Assembly: GCA_037576215.1 (NCBI GenBank)
Contig: JBANDB010000018.1
Coordinates: 1,736,001-1,800,000 of the forward strand
Source of the DNA: Armillaria gallica
Lineage: Eukaryota; Basidiomycota; Agaricomycetes; Agaricales; Physalacriaceae
Reading direction: 5' to 3'
Length of the DNA: 64,000 nt
The notes below the pieces were generated by a model. It searched no databases and was not told where the DNA came from. It was given only the letters and a program-made list of their open reading frames with translations. Shown piece by piece: positions 34,952-45,889 of the stretch; positions within the stretch are counted from its first letter, which is position 1; every line of letters begins with the position of its first letter. The position numbers were made by a program, and so were the translations under genes.

Positions 34952-36648
34952 TGACACACTTGAAAAGTGTTCACACGTGTAATTTCATGAAATGTATCAA
35001 TACATACATTCTATAAGACCTAGATACCAAAGCAATGAGATATACCTTAGAGCGCAGTGTACTAAGTGCAGACAATGAAGTTCCTTGAGTGATGCTTGGT
35101 GGAGTGCAAGGCTTAACTGCAGAGTGATACCATAAGGGTCACACTAAGTCTAAAGCTCCAGCACTTGACACTGAGTACACTGACAATGCACAGAAGACAC
35201 ATGCTAAGAATGGAACCAGCGAAGCTCAAGAGATAATTGATACTTCGTGCAACCTTGATCTATGACGCACGAGGCACTGCTATGCGGGGAACTAGCGCTC
35301 TAGACCTCAGAATGTATAGAATTGAAGTAAGACTGATGTCTCTCACTTTGGCCGATGCACGCGAGGCCTAGACTGGATGCTGGTGGTCCTAGAAGACCAG
35401 GGAAATCACTAGAAGATATTATTACCATAAAGAAGAGTTGCGGGGTAGGCTATAACTCCGAGGAAATGCTAGGTGATGTCAGTACGCGTGGATAGCATGG
35501 TTAACTGATGTCACACAGCTGAGAGACCAGGATCTGGCCCCAAGCTGGAGCTCTGAGTAAGCGCCAAGCAATGGCGTGATTATGGCAACATGCGTGGCAC
35601 CCAGGAAAGGAAGTCCCACAAGCCAAGAGCTACTATTTCAGATTGTATTAATTTGTAGAGCGCGTTATATATAAATACCATAGTATAGTAATAGTGTACA
35701 AGTTTCGGACCCCCCTTGTTGGAGCATGAAAGCCCTCAGCTTAGCGCTCTAGCTTCGGGATTAGTTTGTAGCTTCGAGTGAGAGAATAGACCTTTTATTG
35801 ATAACATTTGAGTGACTTGAGTAGTGCGCAAGGTGTAGAAAGCTAGCATGGGACTTGTGTACAGTTTGAGTGATTGGTTGACTGCGCTCTACCCTGAGAA
35901 TAAGAGATATTGTGTCATTGCAGATGTGCTCTTGAGTTTTGAGGGTTTCTTGTGACACACAGTGCTACAGGCGGCAGAGGTTCAAACCCTTTGGCTTGTT
36001 GGACAGCGTTTCTTGGGTACGAGATACTACAGGTGGCAGAGGTTCAAACCCTGTGGTCTGATTAGTGCGTGCTTGAGGGTTCTCATTTCCGCAAGCAGAA
36101 GAGGTTCAAACCCTTTGGCTTGTCAGACAGGGTTTATTTGGTTATTGTTTCTCTGGATTGGCACAGGTTCAAACCCTGTGGGTCCACGATTGGTTTGGAA
36201 GCTTGAGCGTGTGGGTTGAAATCCTGTGGCTTGAGTGGATGTGTTCTGAAGGGTTTCTGTTTAGAGTGCAAGCTTTGAGTCATGTTTAGGGTGTGTTTAA
36301 GTTGCTTGTGGTCACCAGGTGTGTTGCGCAAGGCTTATTGAGGGTTTTGTTGGTGTGTGGCAACGAGTTGTGTATTGTAGTACACCTTGCCTTGAGGCCT
36401 GGCGACAACTGTCACCCCTCTTGTTATAAAAGCCTTTGGACTTAGAGAGATCTAGATACCCTATGAGCGCTATTGCTATACATGTGTATTGTAGATTCTG
36501 AGAGTTTAGTTGTATTGCTTCAATCTGCTTCTATCGCATAATATCCCCCCAAGAACTTTGAGGGTTTGTGTGTGTAGTGTTGGGTGTGGGTGTGAGCAGT
36601 GTCTTCGATGCTGTTGCATTTCTAGCCTGCACGCACAGAGTCTCTTCA
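34952..36648 (-). repeat. LTR1 copy 3 (solo LTR) inside element B gag
   Basis: 1697 bp. Starts (plus) TGACACACTTGAAAAGTG and ends CACAGAGTCTCTTCA. Flanks ACAT (34948-34951) and GCGT (36649-36652) would be a 4-bp duplication only if two transitions occurred. It splits the gag frame. Five T-arm-like repeats at about 35975-36230. Confidence 0.85.
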
Positions 36649-37605
36649 GCGTGTACTCATGTTTCGACATGAGCAGACTCGTTCCCGCTGTGACATCCAA
36701 TCTGATATTTTGGATGTATCTGTCGAAGCGGCCGAACTCATCCAGTGTTGAGATCGGAGAGGCTCTAAGGATCCTAGCTGCTTCTAGATGAGCGGGCATG
36801 TATCAGCAGGTCTCGTTGGATTTTGGGTAGAACCCATAGCATTCCTCCTTGAACGCATCCCACGTTGCTGTCGCTTGGTTGGCTGGGTTGGCTTGTGATA
36901 GCCTTCACCACAGATCAGCAGCTGTCGGGTCTGTGTATAGGATGGCAGCTTGTATGTATTCCAAATCCATCTGTTGTCCTATGCTCTCGCACATCCGCTT
37001 TACTTCATCAAAGAAGATGGGTAGGGTTATCGAGTCTTCAGGTCCTTTTCAGCCCCAGCTAGGCACTTTTCCAGATCCTCTGATAGGTAATTGCTGGTTC
37101 TGCACTGGTGCTTGTTTTTGTCCTGCCATGTTGAGATGAAAATGAATACGTCTGTTCCTTGACCAACGAAAGGTCTTGTCGATTGGGAAAAGTGTTGGTG
37201 AGGGTGGTAGACTTGGATCTTCTTGCTTGTCCGACCAGGTTTGAAATAAATCTGGATCAGGCAGATCCGATGCATATGCCTGCGGGTCTGAGTTAGACCT
37301 CGGGCGGGTGGATAGTCCTGGTAGTGGACTGGCTACAGGTGAGGGTGATAAGGATGATAGTGGTGATTCAAGGATAGCCCTTAACTCCTGCTTGTAAGCT
37401 GAGGTGAAGGATGAATCCAAGTGGAAGTGATGTGATTCATTGTTGGGAACAAGGTCAAAGAGATCTTCCTCGTCTGAAATCCTATTGCCTGTGGTGGCTT
37501 GAGCAACAGTCTGTAACACTTCCGCTTCTAGACATCGCGCGGTGGGACGAAGGGTACTTCTTCTACCAGCAATTGTGGTTTAACCTCCCTCGCGGTGGGC
37601 TCCAC
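36649..37605 (-). pseudogene. Element B gag, 5' part
   Basis: Begins soon after the PBS; frame from 37519 encodes a Ser/Pro/Glu-rich N-terminal region, then MAGQKQAPVQNQQLPIRG, KGPEDSITLPIFFDEVKRM, WDAFKEECYGFYP and FGRFDRYIQNI, the gag core helices of this lineage. A frameshift/stop sequence separates the segments. Continues at 34951 beyond LTR1. Confidence 0.75.
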
Positions 37606-37606
37606 T

Positions 37607-38476
37607 TGTAAGGCTAGCAAACTCTCTGGTAAGAGAAAGTCATGTCTGCTTCTGCAAGATCTTTTGTATATGCAAGGAGGGTTACCACCTGCTCTGAAGG
37701 GATCCAATAGAATCCACTCCATCTGCGGATACGATAGAGAGAAGTAGTCCAAGTGTCCACTTAGGATGCTGAACAGAGAGCGGTTGTGAAGATAGCGAGA
37801 GAAAAGGAGAAATCCTGGCAATCCATTCACAATGCTAGGCTCAGAAGTGGCTAGATATGCTTAGGAGAGTAGCAGAATTTATTCCTTTAGTGTGCTATGA
37901 GCAAGTGAGATTAACTGTGCTTCTAAGTATATTATGCATGCTTATATAATAGCGGATCCGAATCCAGCCCCGCTTCCACACCTGCCAGCTCAGATAGCCC
38001 TGAATTTACCTTCAAAGCTAGTATTTGACACGAGCTGTCATGCTGAAATCAGCTGTGTGAGCTACTCCAGCGTCATTGAGCGCACTCTGCAATACCTTCC
38101 TCATCCGGTCTGGTTCAAGAATAGCCATATATGGCTATCTGCTGTCAGCCAATTTGTCCGCTCTTTCAAAGATGATCCTTCTGCCATCTGCTGGCACGGG
38201 CACTTCAGGTTGATAGCTGTCAGCTCCTGGAGCCTAGGCTAGTCAAATTCCCATGAAACGAGGCGGTTTCGTGGCAGATAGCATATGGCCAGGCAGACGA
38301 TGTATTGCTTGGCAGATGGGCAGTTGCCCAGGTGGATTCTGCAGGAATTCCGTTTTTGAATGGTAGAAAAGTGCGACTGGAGGAGCAGTGAGTGAAAGTA
38401 GTTGTAGTGTAGCACCTAGTCACTGTATCAAGGTGAAAGCCAAAATTTGGTGCACACATAGATGTGGTGCAGCACA
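37607..38476 (-). repeat. Element B 5' LTR
   Basis: 870-bp partner of 21000-21879. The PBS (TGGAGCCCACCGCGAGGG, 37604 down to 37587) follows two bases after its end. Confidence 0.88.
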
Positions 38477-38589
38477 ACAATCAAGTCCCCCAGTAATCTC
38501 AACTACCGGGAACGATGGTTACCTTGAACCCGAAAATCCATACACCACAGTACCTGATGTGACCTTGCTCTCCTCTCTGAGATGAGTTG

Positions 38590-39351
38590 AAAAATTTTCT
38601 GTCTTACCAGGTGAAGTTAAGAAAGAGCCAGCTTACAGAAAGAAAGTAGAGGCACAGTCAGATGACTTAGAAAAGGAAGTCTGGGACCAAATGATGAAGG
38701 CTCCTGTGACCCTTACCGCAGAACATTGGCTGGTATCGTCACCAGGTGCCAGGCAAAAGATGAAAACCTATGTGATGCCTAAGAGGATTCCTACCAGTAA
38801 AGTACTTCTGGAGGATGTCACTGATACCAAAGATAATGAGAAACTGGAAGAACCTAGAGTACCTTTGGGATTGGTAGCCAATATTTTGGAGCCTGGTCTG
38901 GAGAACTGTATCAGAATTGAAGACCTACCAGTCAAATGCAGCTTCTATGTAACCACAATGCGGCAAGGACTTGTCCTGGAAGGGTCAACTATTATTAGTG
39001 ATCCAATAGTTTAGTACCTGGAATCTATTCCAGAAGGCAAAAAGCCCAGGACAGTGGTAGTTGTAGCTTCATCCTCACAGTCTTTACAATCAGTATATCC
39101 CTTGGTCTCTGGAAGAAAGAAGTTAGAATGTCTTTGCAACTCCGGGTCACAAATTGTGTCATGTTCAGCCAACCTGGCTAAGCAGATGGGATGGGAATAC
39201 GACCTGGATATCTATATTTTGATGGAGAGCACAAACAGAGGAGTTGAGAAGTCATTAGGACTAGTGAAGAATGTGGCTTTCTTGTTTGGGGAAGTCACCG
39301 TGTACATGCAAGTTCATGTACTAGCTAGAGATCTTCACAAGTGTCACCCAT
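38590..39351 (+). pseudogene. Element A pol, protease portion
   Basis: Continues the element after nested B. Frame 38691-39014 covers the linker before the protease; after a TAG at 39012-39014 the same frame resumes at 39054-39351. Retropepsin-type aspartic protease: the catalytic triad DSG reads NSG (CLCNSGSQIV, Asn codon 39138-39140). Downstream features typical of the family follow: GLVKNVAFLFGEVTVYMQVH. It ends in a stop next to the MITE at 39357. Confidence 0.8.
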
Positions 39352-39356
39352 GAGTA

Positions 39357-39614
39357 CTCATGGTCTGTTGTTATTTAAATAACTCATGATTGGAAAATGC
39401 AAAAAGAATGAAAAAATAACCAATCTTCACCATTTTTTAAGCTCTATTCAATGGTGAATGATGTTTTATATTTGACAGCAATTCAGAAATCATAAATGTT
39501 CTTGAAATATAAAACCTCATTTACCATTGAATAGAGCTCAGAAAATGATGAAGATTAGTTATTTTTTCATTCTTTTTGCAATCATGATTTAATTAAATAA
39601 CAACAGACCATGAG
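39357..39614. mobile_element. Tc1/mariner-type MITE in element A protease region
   Basis: 258 bp, nearly a perfect palindrome with arms of ~115 bp. Ends CTCATGGTCTGTTG and (reverse) the same, flanked by TA on both sides (39355-39356 and 39615-39616), the duplication expected of Tc1/mariner transposases. No coding capacity. It splits the protease from its C-terminal LGRPFD motif. Confidence 0.85.
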
Positions 39615-39616
39615 TA

Positions 39617-42600
39617 TGCTGGGAAGACCATTTGATACTTTAACTTCGTGCAAAGTAAAGAACTCATCAGATGGCAACCAGACAATGATTCTTACAGATC
39701 CTAATACCAAAAAGAGGACCCTAGTACATACTGATCCAAGAGGACAAGCTCCAGCAGTACTCCAAAGGGAGCCTGCAACAGGTTTTCAGAGCTTGAAGAT
39801 CTGATCCCAGATCAAGGAGAGCTAGCAGTCATTCTCACACAGGATAAGAAGGGTAACTTTATTATTGAAAGTTACACTGGGCCTCCAGGCAAACAAGATT
39901 CATTCACCAGGACAAATATTCGAGATTTCTATCTCAGCACAAGTCAGCAAGTAAAAGAAGATCTGCTAGTCAGGTCACTTATTAGCACATTTTACACCCA
40001 GAGGTACCTAGGCAGTAAGCCAAGTGCACAAGAGGGTGTCCTAGTACAAGAAGTAAGGGAAACCTTGCCTGTCTTTGACATACAAGCAACGAATTGAAGA
40101 GAGAACCATGGAAGGCAACCAGGTAAAGCTGAGTTCAACCTGGAAGAGTTGTATGATGCACCCTTGAATGTTGGTAGTGATACCTGGCAATGAGAGGTGG
40201 TTCTTGTAACCAAGAGATATAAACTGGTGGCCTTGAAAACCAAGCCAGTGCTGACAACACTGTCATCCAACTTTAGAATTGTCTGTGATATTCAAGGAGA
40301 TCCACTTAAAGGGATACCTGAATTATCACCTCACCCAGAAGAATTTAAAGCAACTGGAAGGTATTCTCTAGAGCAAAAGCTTAAGATTGATGAGATACAT
40401 GGGGAAGATTTCTTATGGGCCAAAGAGTGGAAATTGATACACCATTTTATGATGCTACAGAACAAAGGATTTGCCTGGGATGACTCTGAGAGGGGACACT
40501 TCTGGGAAGATTTCTTTCCACCTGTAGACATCCTGGTGATTCCACACATGCCCTGGGTACTAAAGAATATTCCAATCCCAGCTCTGATATACCAGGATGT
40601 ATGCAAGATAATCAAAACCAAGATAGATGCGGGAGTGTATGAACCTTCAAATTTGTCATACTGCTCCAGGTGGTTTTGTGTATTAAAGAAAAATGGGAAA
40701 AGTTTGTGACTAGTGCACAGCCTGGAACCATTGATTGCGGTTACCATTGTGCATTCTGGCCTTCTCCTGGCAATGGAAGAATTAGTAGCCCATTTTTCAG
40801 GCAGAGCTTGTGGTGGGATCTTGGATTTATTCATAGGATATGATGAAAGATCCTCAGCTGAATCATCCTGGGACCTTACCACATTCCAAACACTGTTTGG
40901 AGCACTGCGCCTGGTTACTTTGCTGATGGGCTGGACCAATTCAGTACCCATATTCCACAACAATGTAACCTTCATTTTGCAAGATGAGATACTGGATTTT
41001 ACCAGGCCATACATCGATGATGTTCCAGTAAGAGGACCAGAGACCAGGTACGAGTTATCAGGAGGAGGGTACAAGACTATACCTGAAAACCAGGGAATCC
41101 ACAGATTTGTCTGGGAGCATTTCCAAGTTCTCAATTGCATTGTTCAGAGGACGAAGTATAGTGGGGGAACCATCTCAGGACCAAAAGCAGTTCTCTGTGC
41201 TTCTGAAATCATTGTAGTAGGACATCAATGTACATATGAGGGAAGAAAGCCCGAAACTGAATGCATGAAAGTCATCCTTAATTGGGGACCCTGTAAAGAA
41301 CTTGGAGACATACAAGCCTTCTTGGGAATGTGTGGAACCTGTCGCATGTTTATTAAAGACTATTCAAAGCTCACAAAGCTGTTGACTAATCTCACCAGGT
41401 TGAAAGTACTGTTCCAATGGGGACTAGATCAAGAAGAATCAATGCAAGCCTTGAAGGATACATTAGCCAAGAGCCCAGCCCTACAATCAGTGAATTAAGA
41501 TTGGCTGATCATCTTGTGTGTCGACACTTCCTGGCAAGCAGTAGGATTCTATATATGTCAATCTGACCCTGAAAATCCTAAGACCAGATACTACTGCTGG
41601 TTTGGCTCCATCACTTTGAACAAATGTGAAGCAAACTTCTCCCAACCAAAGACAGAATTATATGGGCTGCACCTGGCCCTGATAGCTTGCAAAAATTGGG
41701 TATGGGGATCAAGGAACTTGATAGTAGAAACTGATGCAAAGTATATCTTAGGAATGTTGAGAAACCCAGACAGTGTACCAAATGCAGCAATCAACAGGTG
41801 GATAGAAGCTATACTTCTATTCCATTTTAAGTTAGTACATGTACATGGTAAAGTTCATGGACCAGATGGACTTTCCAGGAAGGATTTCCAACCAGGAGAT
41901 GGTGAATATGGACAACTGAAAGAAGACATGGAAATAGAGCATGAACTGCTGGAGTATGATGCTAGTCAAGAACCAGTACCATTAGAGTTCGAAGAATTCT
42001 CTGATAGGATTGATACCAGGCATGGTTATGTTACAATAACCAGGGCACTGGTAGACTTTGAGACAGATCAAAGGTTCCTGGCTGAGAATGGAGGACAAGT
42101 TGTGAGTGTATTATATGGCACACCTGTACTACCAGAGGCAGAGGAGTTCAGTGACACTGAAGAGTATTCAGAAGAACATAGAGGCAAGATCGGCAAAGAA
42201 ATGGATGAACGGCTAGCTCTGGTATCAGCCTGGCTTGATAATCCACTTGAGAAACTAACCAACCTGGCAGATGCACAAGTCCAAAATTTTGTGAGATTTG
42301 CAACACATTTCTTCAAAGAAAATGGACGGGTGTACCGCAAAAGCTTGGAAGGAGAGCACAAGTTAGTAATTGAGAAGTCAAGATGAGTACATATCATGAA
42401 AACAAGTCATGATTACCTAGGACATTGAGGAGTCTACATGACCACAGAACTAATTAAGCAGAGATTCTGGTGGCCTGAGATGGAACAAGATGTAGCCTTG
42501 TATGTAAAGACTTGTGAGATTTGCCAGAAACATCAGATGTTGAAAGTTCGGATCCCACCCATGGTAACCCACACTCCATCCATATTCTAAATAATCCATG

Positions 42601-43632
42601 TAGATACAATGCACATGCCTGTATCATCGGGATATCGGTACATTGTACATGGGAGATGTGCATTGACAAGCTGGATGGAGGGGAAAATGTTGATAACTGA
42701 GACAGGAAAAGCTATCGGAGATTGGCTATTTCATGAAGTGTTCTGTTGATGGGGATGTGTATCATTGATCATAACCAACAATGGACCTACCTTCCTCAAA
42801 GCAATAGCTTACCTGGAAGCCACCTATGGCATACAAGGTATTCAAATCTCTGGTTACAATTCCCAGGTGAATGGAAAAATCAAGAGACCACACTTAGACA
42901 TTTACCAGGCACTGTATAAGGCATGTAATGGTGTTGCTTCTAAGTGGGCCTTGTATTTTCCACACATCATGTGGTCAGATAGAGTAACCACTAGACGAAG
43001 AATAGGCTGTTCTCCCTTCTTTGCAGTGATGGGCACACAACCGGTACTCCCTTTGGACATTGTAGAAGCAACCTTGTTGGTGAAGTACCTGGGTCACATG
43101 CTCACTACTGAAGAAGTTATCAGTTACCAGGCTCACACATTTAGCAAAGCACTCATCGGATGTCACCCAGTTACACAACAAGTTACATGAAATAAAGGAC
43201 TGAGAAACACTGAAGTACACTCAAATGCATGCTGCAACTATTAAACAGCTACACTTCAAACCTGGAAGCCTCATCTTGGTTTGAAACACGGCCATCGAGA
43301 AAGCCATTGGAGGAAAAATATGGCCCAGATATTTGGGACCGGTTATGGTTGTGAGACACACAAAAGGAGGATCGTACATTGTAGCCAAAATGAATGGTAG
43401 CACCTGGGGATTCAAGATGGCTGCTTTCTGGGTTATTCCTTACATGGCCAGGAAAAAGATCAACCTATCTGAGAAGCTTGAAGCTCTCCTAGACATGTCA
43501 AAAGAAAGTTTAGACCAGCTAGAGAATTCTCCAGAACTGGTGGAGGAGGTACCAGATGACTTTGCTTATTCTCACCCAGAATATGATGACTATGAGTCTT
43601 TGGATCCTCTCCTTGAGGTAAAAGGAGCATAA
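39617..43632 (+). pseudogene. Element A pol: protease end, RT, RNase H, integrase
   Basis: LGRPFDTL (39619-39642) closes the protease. RT (about 40420-41170) has VYEPSNLSYCSRWF, one TGA at 40707-40709 in KSL*LVHS where relatives have Arg, and an intact YIDD box. A TAA at 41496-41498 precedes RNase H (about 41510-41890: VDTSWQAVGFY, KTELYGL, VETDAKYILGM, GPDGLSR). Integrase (about 42360-43190) has a zinc-binding region with stops and CEICQ; the core keeps the first Asp (HVDTMH) but the second is Asn (ITNNGPTF, codon 42777-42779) and the Glu is Lys (KIKRPH, codon 42882-42884). The tail KIWPRYLGPVMV with VIPYMA is the usual C-terminus of this lineage; stop at 43630-43632. Confidence 0.88.
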
Positions 43633-43825
43633 TATGAGACAAATATATATTCATAAGTCTATGTATGAGCTGAGAATTTGAAAGCACTTGATCAAAAGCT
43701 ATCTACAGCATGATTGAAGTTGCCCGGATGGTGTCTACTAAGAAAGAAAAACATATAGAAAGATAAGCATATAGTAAGATAGACATAGAAGCAAATAGAA
43801 ATTAGATTCTAATTTCACCCTAGGT

Positions 43826-45417
43826 ATCAGGACAGAGGTGGCCTATCTCAGCCATGACCAGATTCAGCTGTTGATCACAGAACTTGTAAGCTATGACAGT
43901 AGCTTCCAGGTGGTGAACAAGCAACTCTAACTCGGCATTGAGTTGGCATTTATGAAGCTGGAAACTTGCAAGAGTTCTATCTTGAACATGCTCCACAGAA
44001 AGAAGTTTAAGGGCATCCTGAACGGACTTGTACTTTGACTGAAGTTGGAATTGATTTGCCCAGGCTGTAACAACAGAAGTCAGCAAGCCAAAATACAGTC
44101 TGGCACATGGAAGACTTAGCAGCAATCGGAAACACAAGTTTATTGTCTCCAAGGTCTCCACCACAAGCCATAAGAGCAATATCAGCATGGATGTGCTTGT
44201 TACTTCTCTCAGCAAGGATCCTATCTTGCTTCTCTAGAACATTGATTGCCTTGCGATACATAGTGTCACTCTTCGTAAGCCCTGGTACATCACAATAAGG
44301 AAGTACAATTACCGTAGTACACAAGGAAAGACCGTGAGACTCCTTCCCACATGAATTGCATTGCACAGGATCAGTAGTACACTACCAAGTAGTCAGTACA
44401 GCTTCATGAAAGATGAGCAGATGCAGACTTACTGTGACAGGAGCAGGGGAATGAGTAGCAGTGCACTTAGAGACCCGACCATGGTGTTTGTGAGGGGTCC
44501 GACCTTGAGTAGCACCTTTGGCTACAGAAAGAATGATTTGAGAATTAGACAGGTCCTATAGGATAGCCAAGAGACTCACCAGGTAAATCCTCATTGATGC
44601 TCATCTGTGAAATACCAAAAGTAAGTTGAACAATATGGTCTGTACTAAGTTCAGGTTATGTATGCTGTCAGATTCATCGCTATCCAAGTCAACAACCATA
44701 CTTTCCTCCGCAGCTTTCATCTTGATGTCCTCATCAATAATGATAGTCTCTGGGTCAGTATCAAGGCCAACCATAGCTTTGGATTTGATGGTCTTCGGTG
44801 TTTTCTTGATCTTGGGAAGCTACAGAAAGAATATACGAGTTAACCAGGAAAAAGATAACAGAAATAAGTCACGCACTGGAGTTGGCATGGCTGGCTTAGG
44901 AGCAAATGAGGCGGCAATAGCTTGAGCATTTGCAGCTGCGGCAGCCTGCTTCTCTTCCTGGTCAGAATGAATCCATCCAGTAGCGTGACCAGGAAAAATT
45001 GAGTTCTCAGGAGCTTTGGAACCATGAGGGACTTCAAGCAGGAGCTTCCTATTTTGACAATTCCACTGGGCACCAAAAGCACCTTCACCAAGAAGCAATG
45101 GTTCTTCCTGGTACACCTGCATAAAGCGCTCCTTGTTATTGAAGAGAGGCATCTAGGATTTAATTAGTATAGCACAGAGAAAAATTGCTTTGGACATGCA
45201 CAACTCCTTCTAAGAACCAAAGGTTCTCCTTGTCAATAACCAGGATCACATCGAAATCTGGATTGCCATCTTTAAGAGTTGGAAAAACAGAGGGAATGGT
45301 GAGAAGATAAACTCCATTTTTGCAGCATGAATGAAGAAGAGCAAGAGTGGCCTTGAATCTAGCAACTTGCATAGACTTGGGCACCATGTACAATGAGTAT
45401 TGAATTTCTAAGTCCAC
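43826..45417 (-). pseudogene. Element A antisense gene 3: multi-exon, Cys-containing, coiled-coil end (unrecognised)
   Basis: Opposite strand to gag-pol, its 3' end facing the pol stop. Exons can be chained through GT-AG junctions: a 86-codon segment (45417-45160, VFPTLKDGNPDFDVILVIDK); MPLFNNKERFMQVYQEE to an Ala-rich stretch (45152-44875); a Lys-rich then acidic segment (KIKKTPKTIKSKAM, IIIDEDIK, VVDLDSDESDS; about 44820-44650); MSINEDLP; a His/Lys-rich segment with KHHGRVSK; a short exon with CNSCGKESHGLSLC (44358-44317), a possible zinc site; MYRKAINVLEKQDRILAERS; and a final helical exon (44061-43826, ALKLLSVEHVQDRTLASFQ). No family recognised. Exon borders in the first half are less certain than in antisense gene 1. 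Confidence 0.6.
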
Positions 45418-45889
45418 CAGGTGACAGGTTTTATAGATGATTATTAATACAAAAGTCTCTATAATTTACTGGGTGCATGCTGGTGTCTGACACAAGCAGT
45501 TGTAAGCTCATATAGCACAAGTTGCTGAGGTCATGCTTACTGTCTCCATGTCATGATTGATGACTTCAATCACTCTGATCAGAAGTAATCGTATGATCAG
45601 GGACAGCCTGGGACAGGCTTTTATTTAGTTGGGGGGAGAGAGGCAAGGGCTTTAGAAATTCAAATTTCGATTTAATTTCACCCTGATATGGAATAAAAAG
45701 CTAAATAAAGTATGCCAGGACAGTAGTAATAATAAACCAAGCATGTGGAAAAGAAATCACAATCAGGCAACCTGTGACATGAAACAGCCGATTCTAAGTA
45801 CCAACAGAAAAAGGGAAAAGAATAAGGAGTTCAGAAAGTAAGAAAATGTTTGCAAGAACCAGGAAACAGGGAAAAACTTGAAGAAACTG

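Larger units (their letters stand above)
21000..38476 (-). mobile_element. Giant Ty3/Gypsy element B nested in element A, opposite strand
   Basis: LTRs at 37607-38476 (5') and 21000-21879 (3') differ at roughly 50 positions plus two indels by eye. On the minus strand: PBS, gag (split by LTR1), protease, RT, RNase H, integrase to 29299, then ~7.4 kb carrying two plus-strand genes and two inserted solo LTRs. GCGGAT/ATCCGC words recur throughout both the pol and the antisense region. Flanks CATGA and ACAAT show no duplication. Confidence 0.82.

Noticed and set aside
20969..38490. CAATCAAG on both sides of element B as its target duplication
   Set aside because: On the left it lies about 20 bp away from the LTR edge, so it does not fit an integration duplication; probably coincidence.
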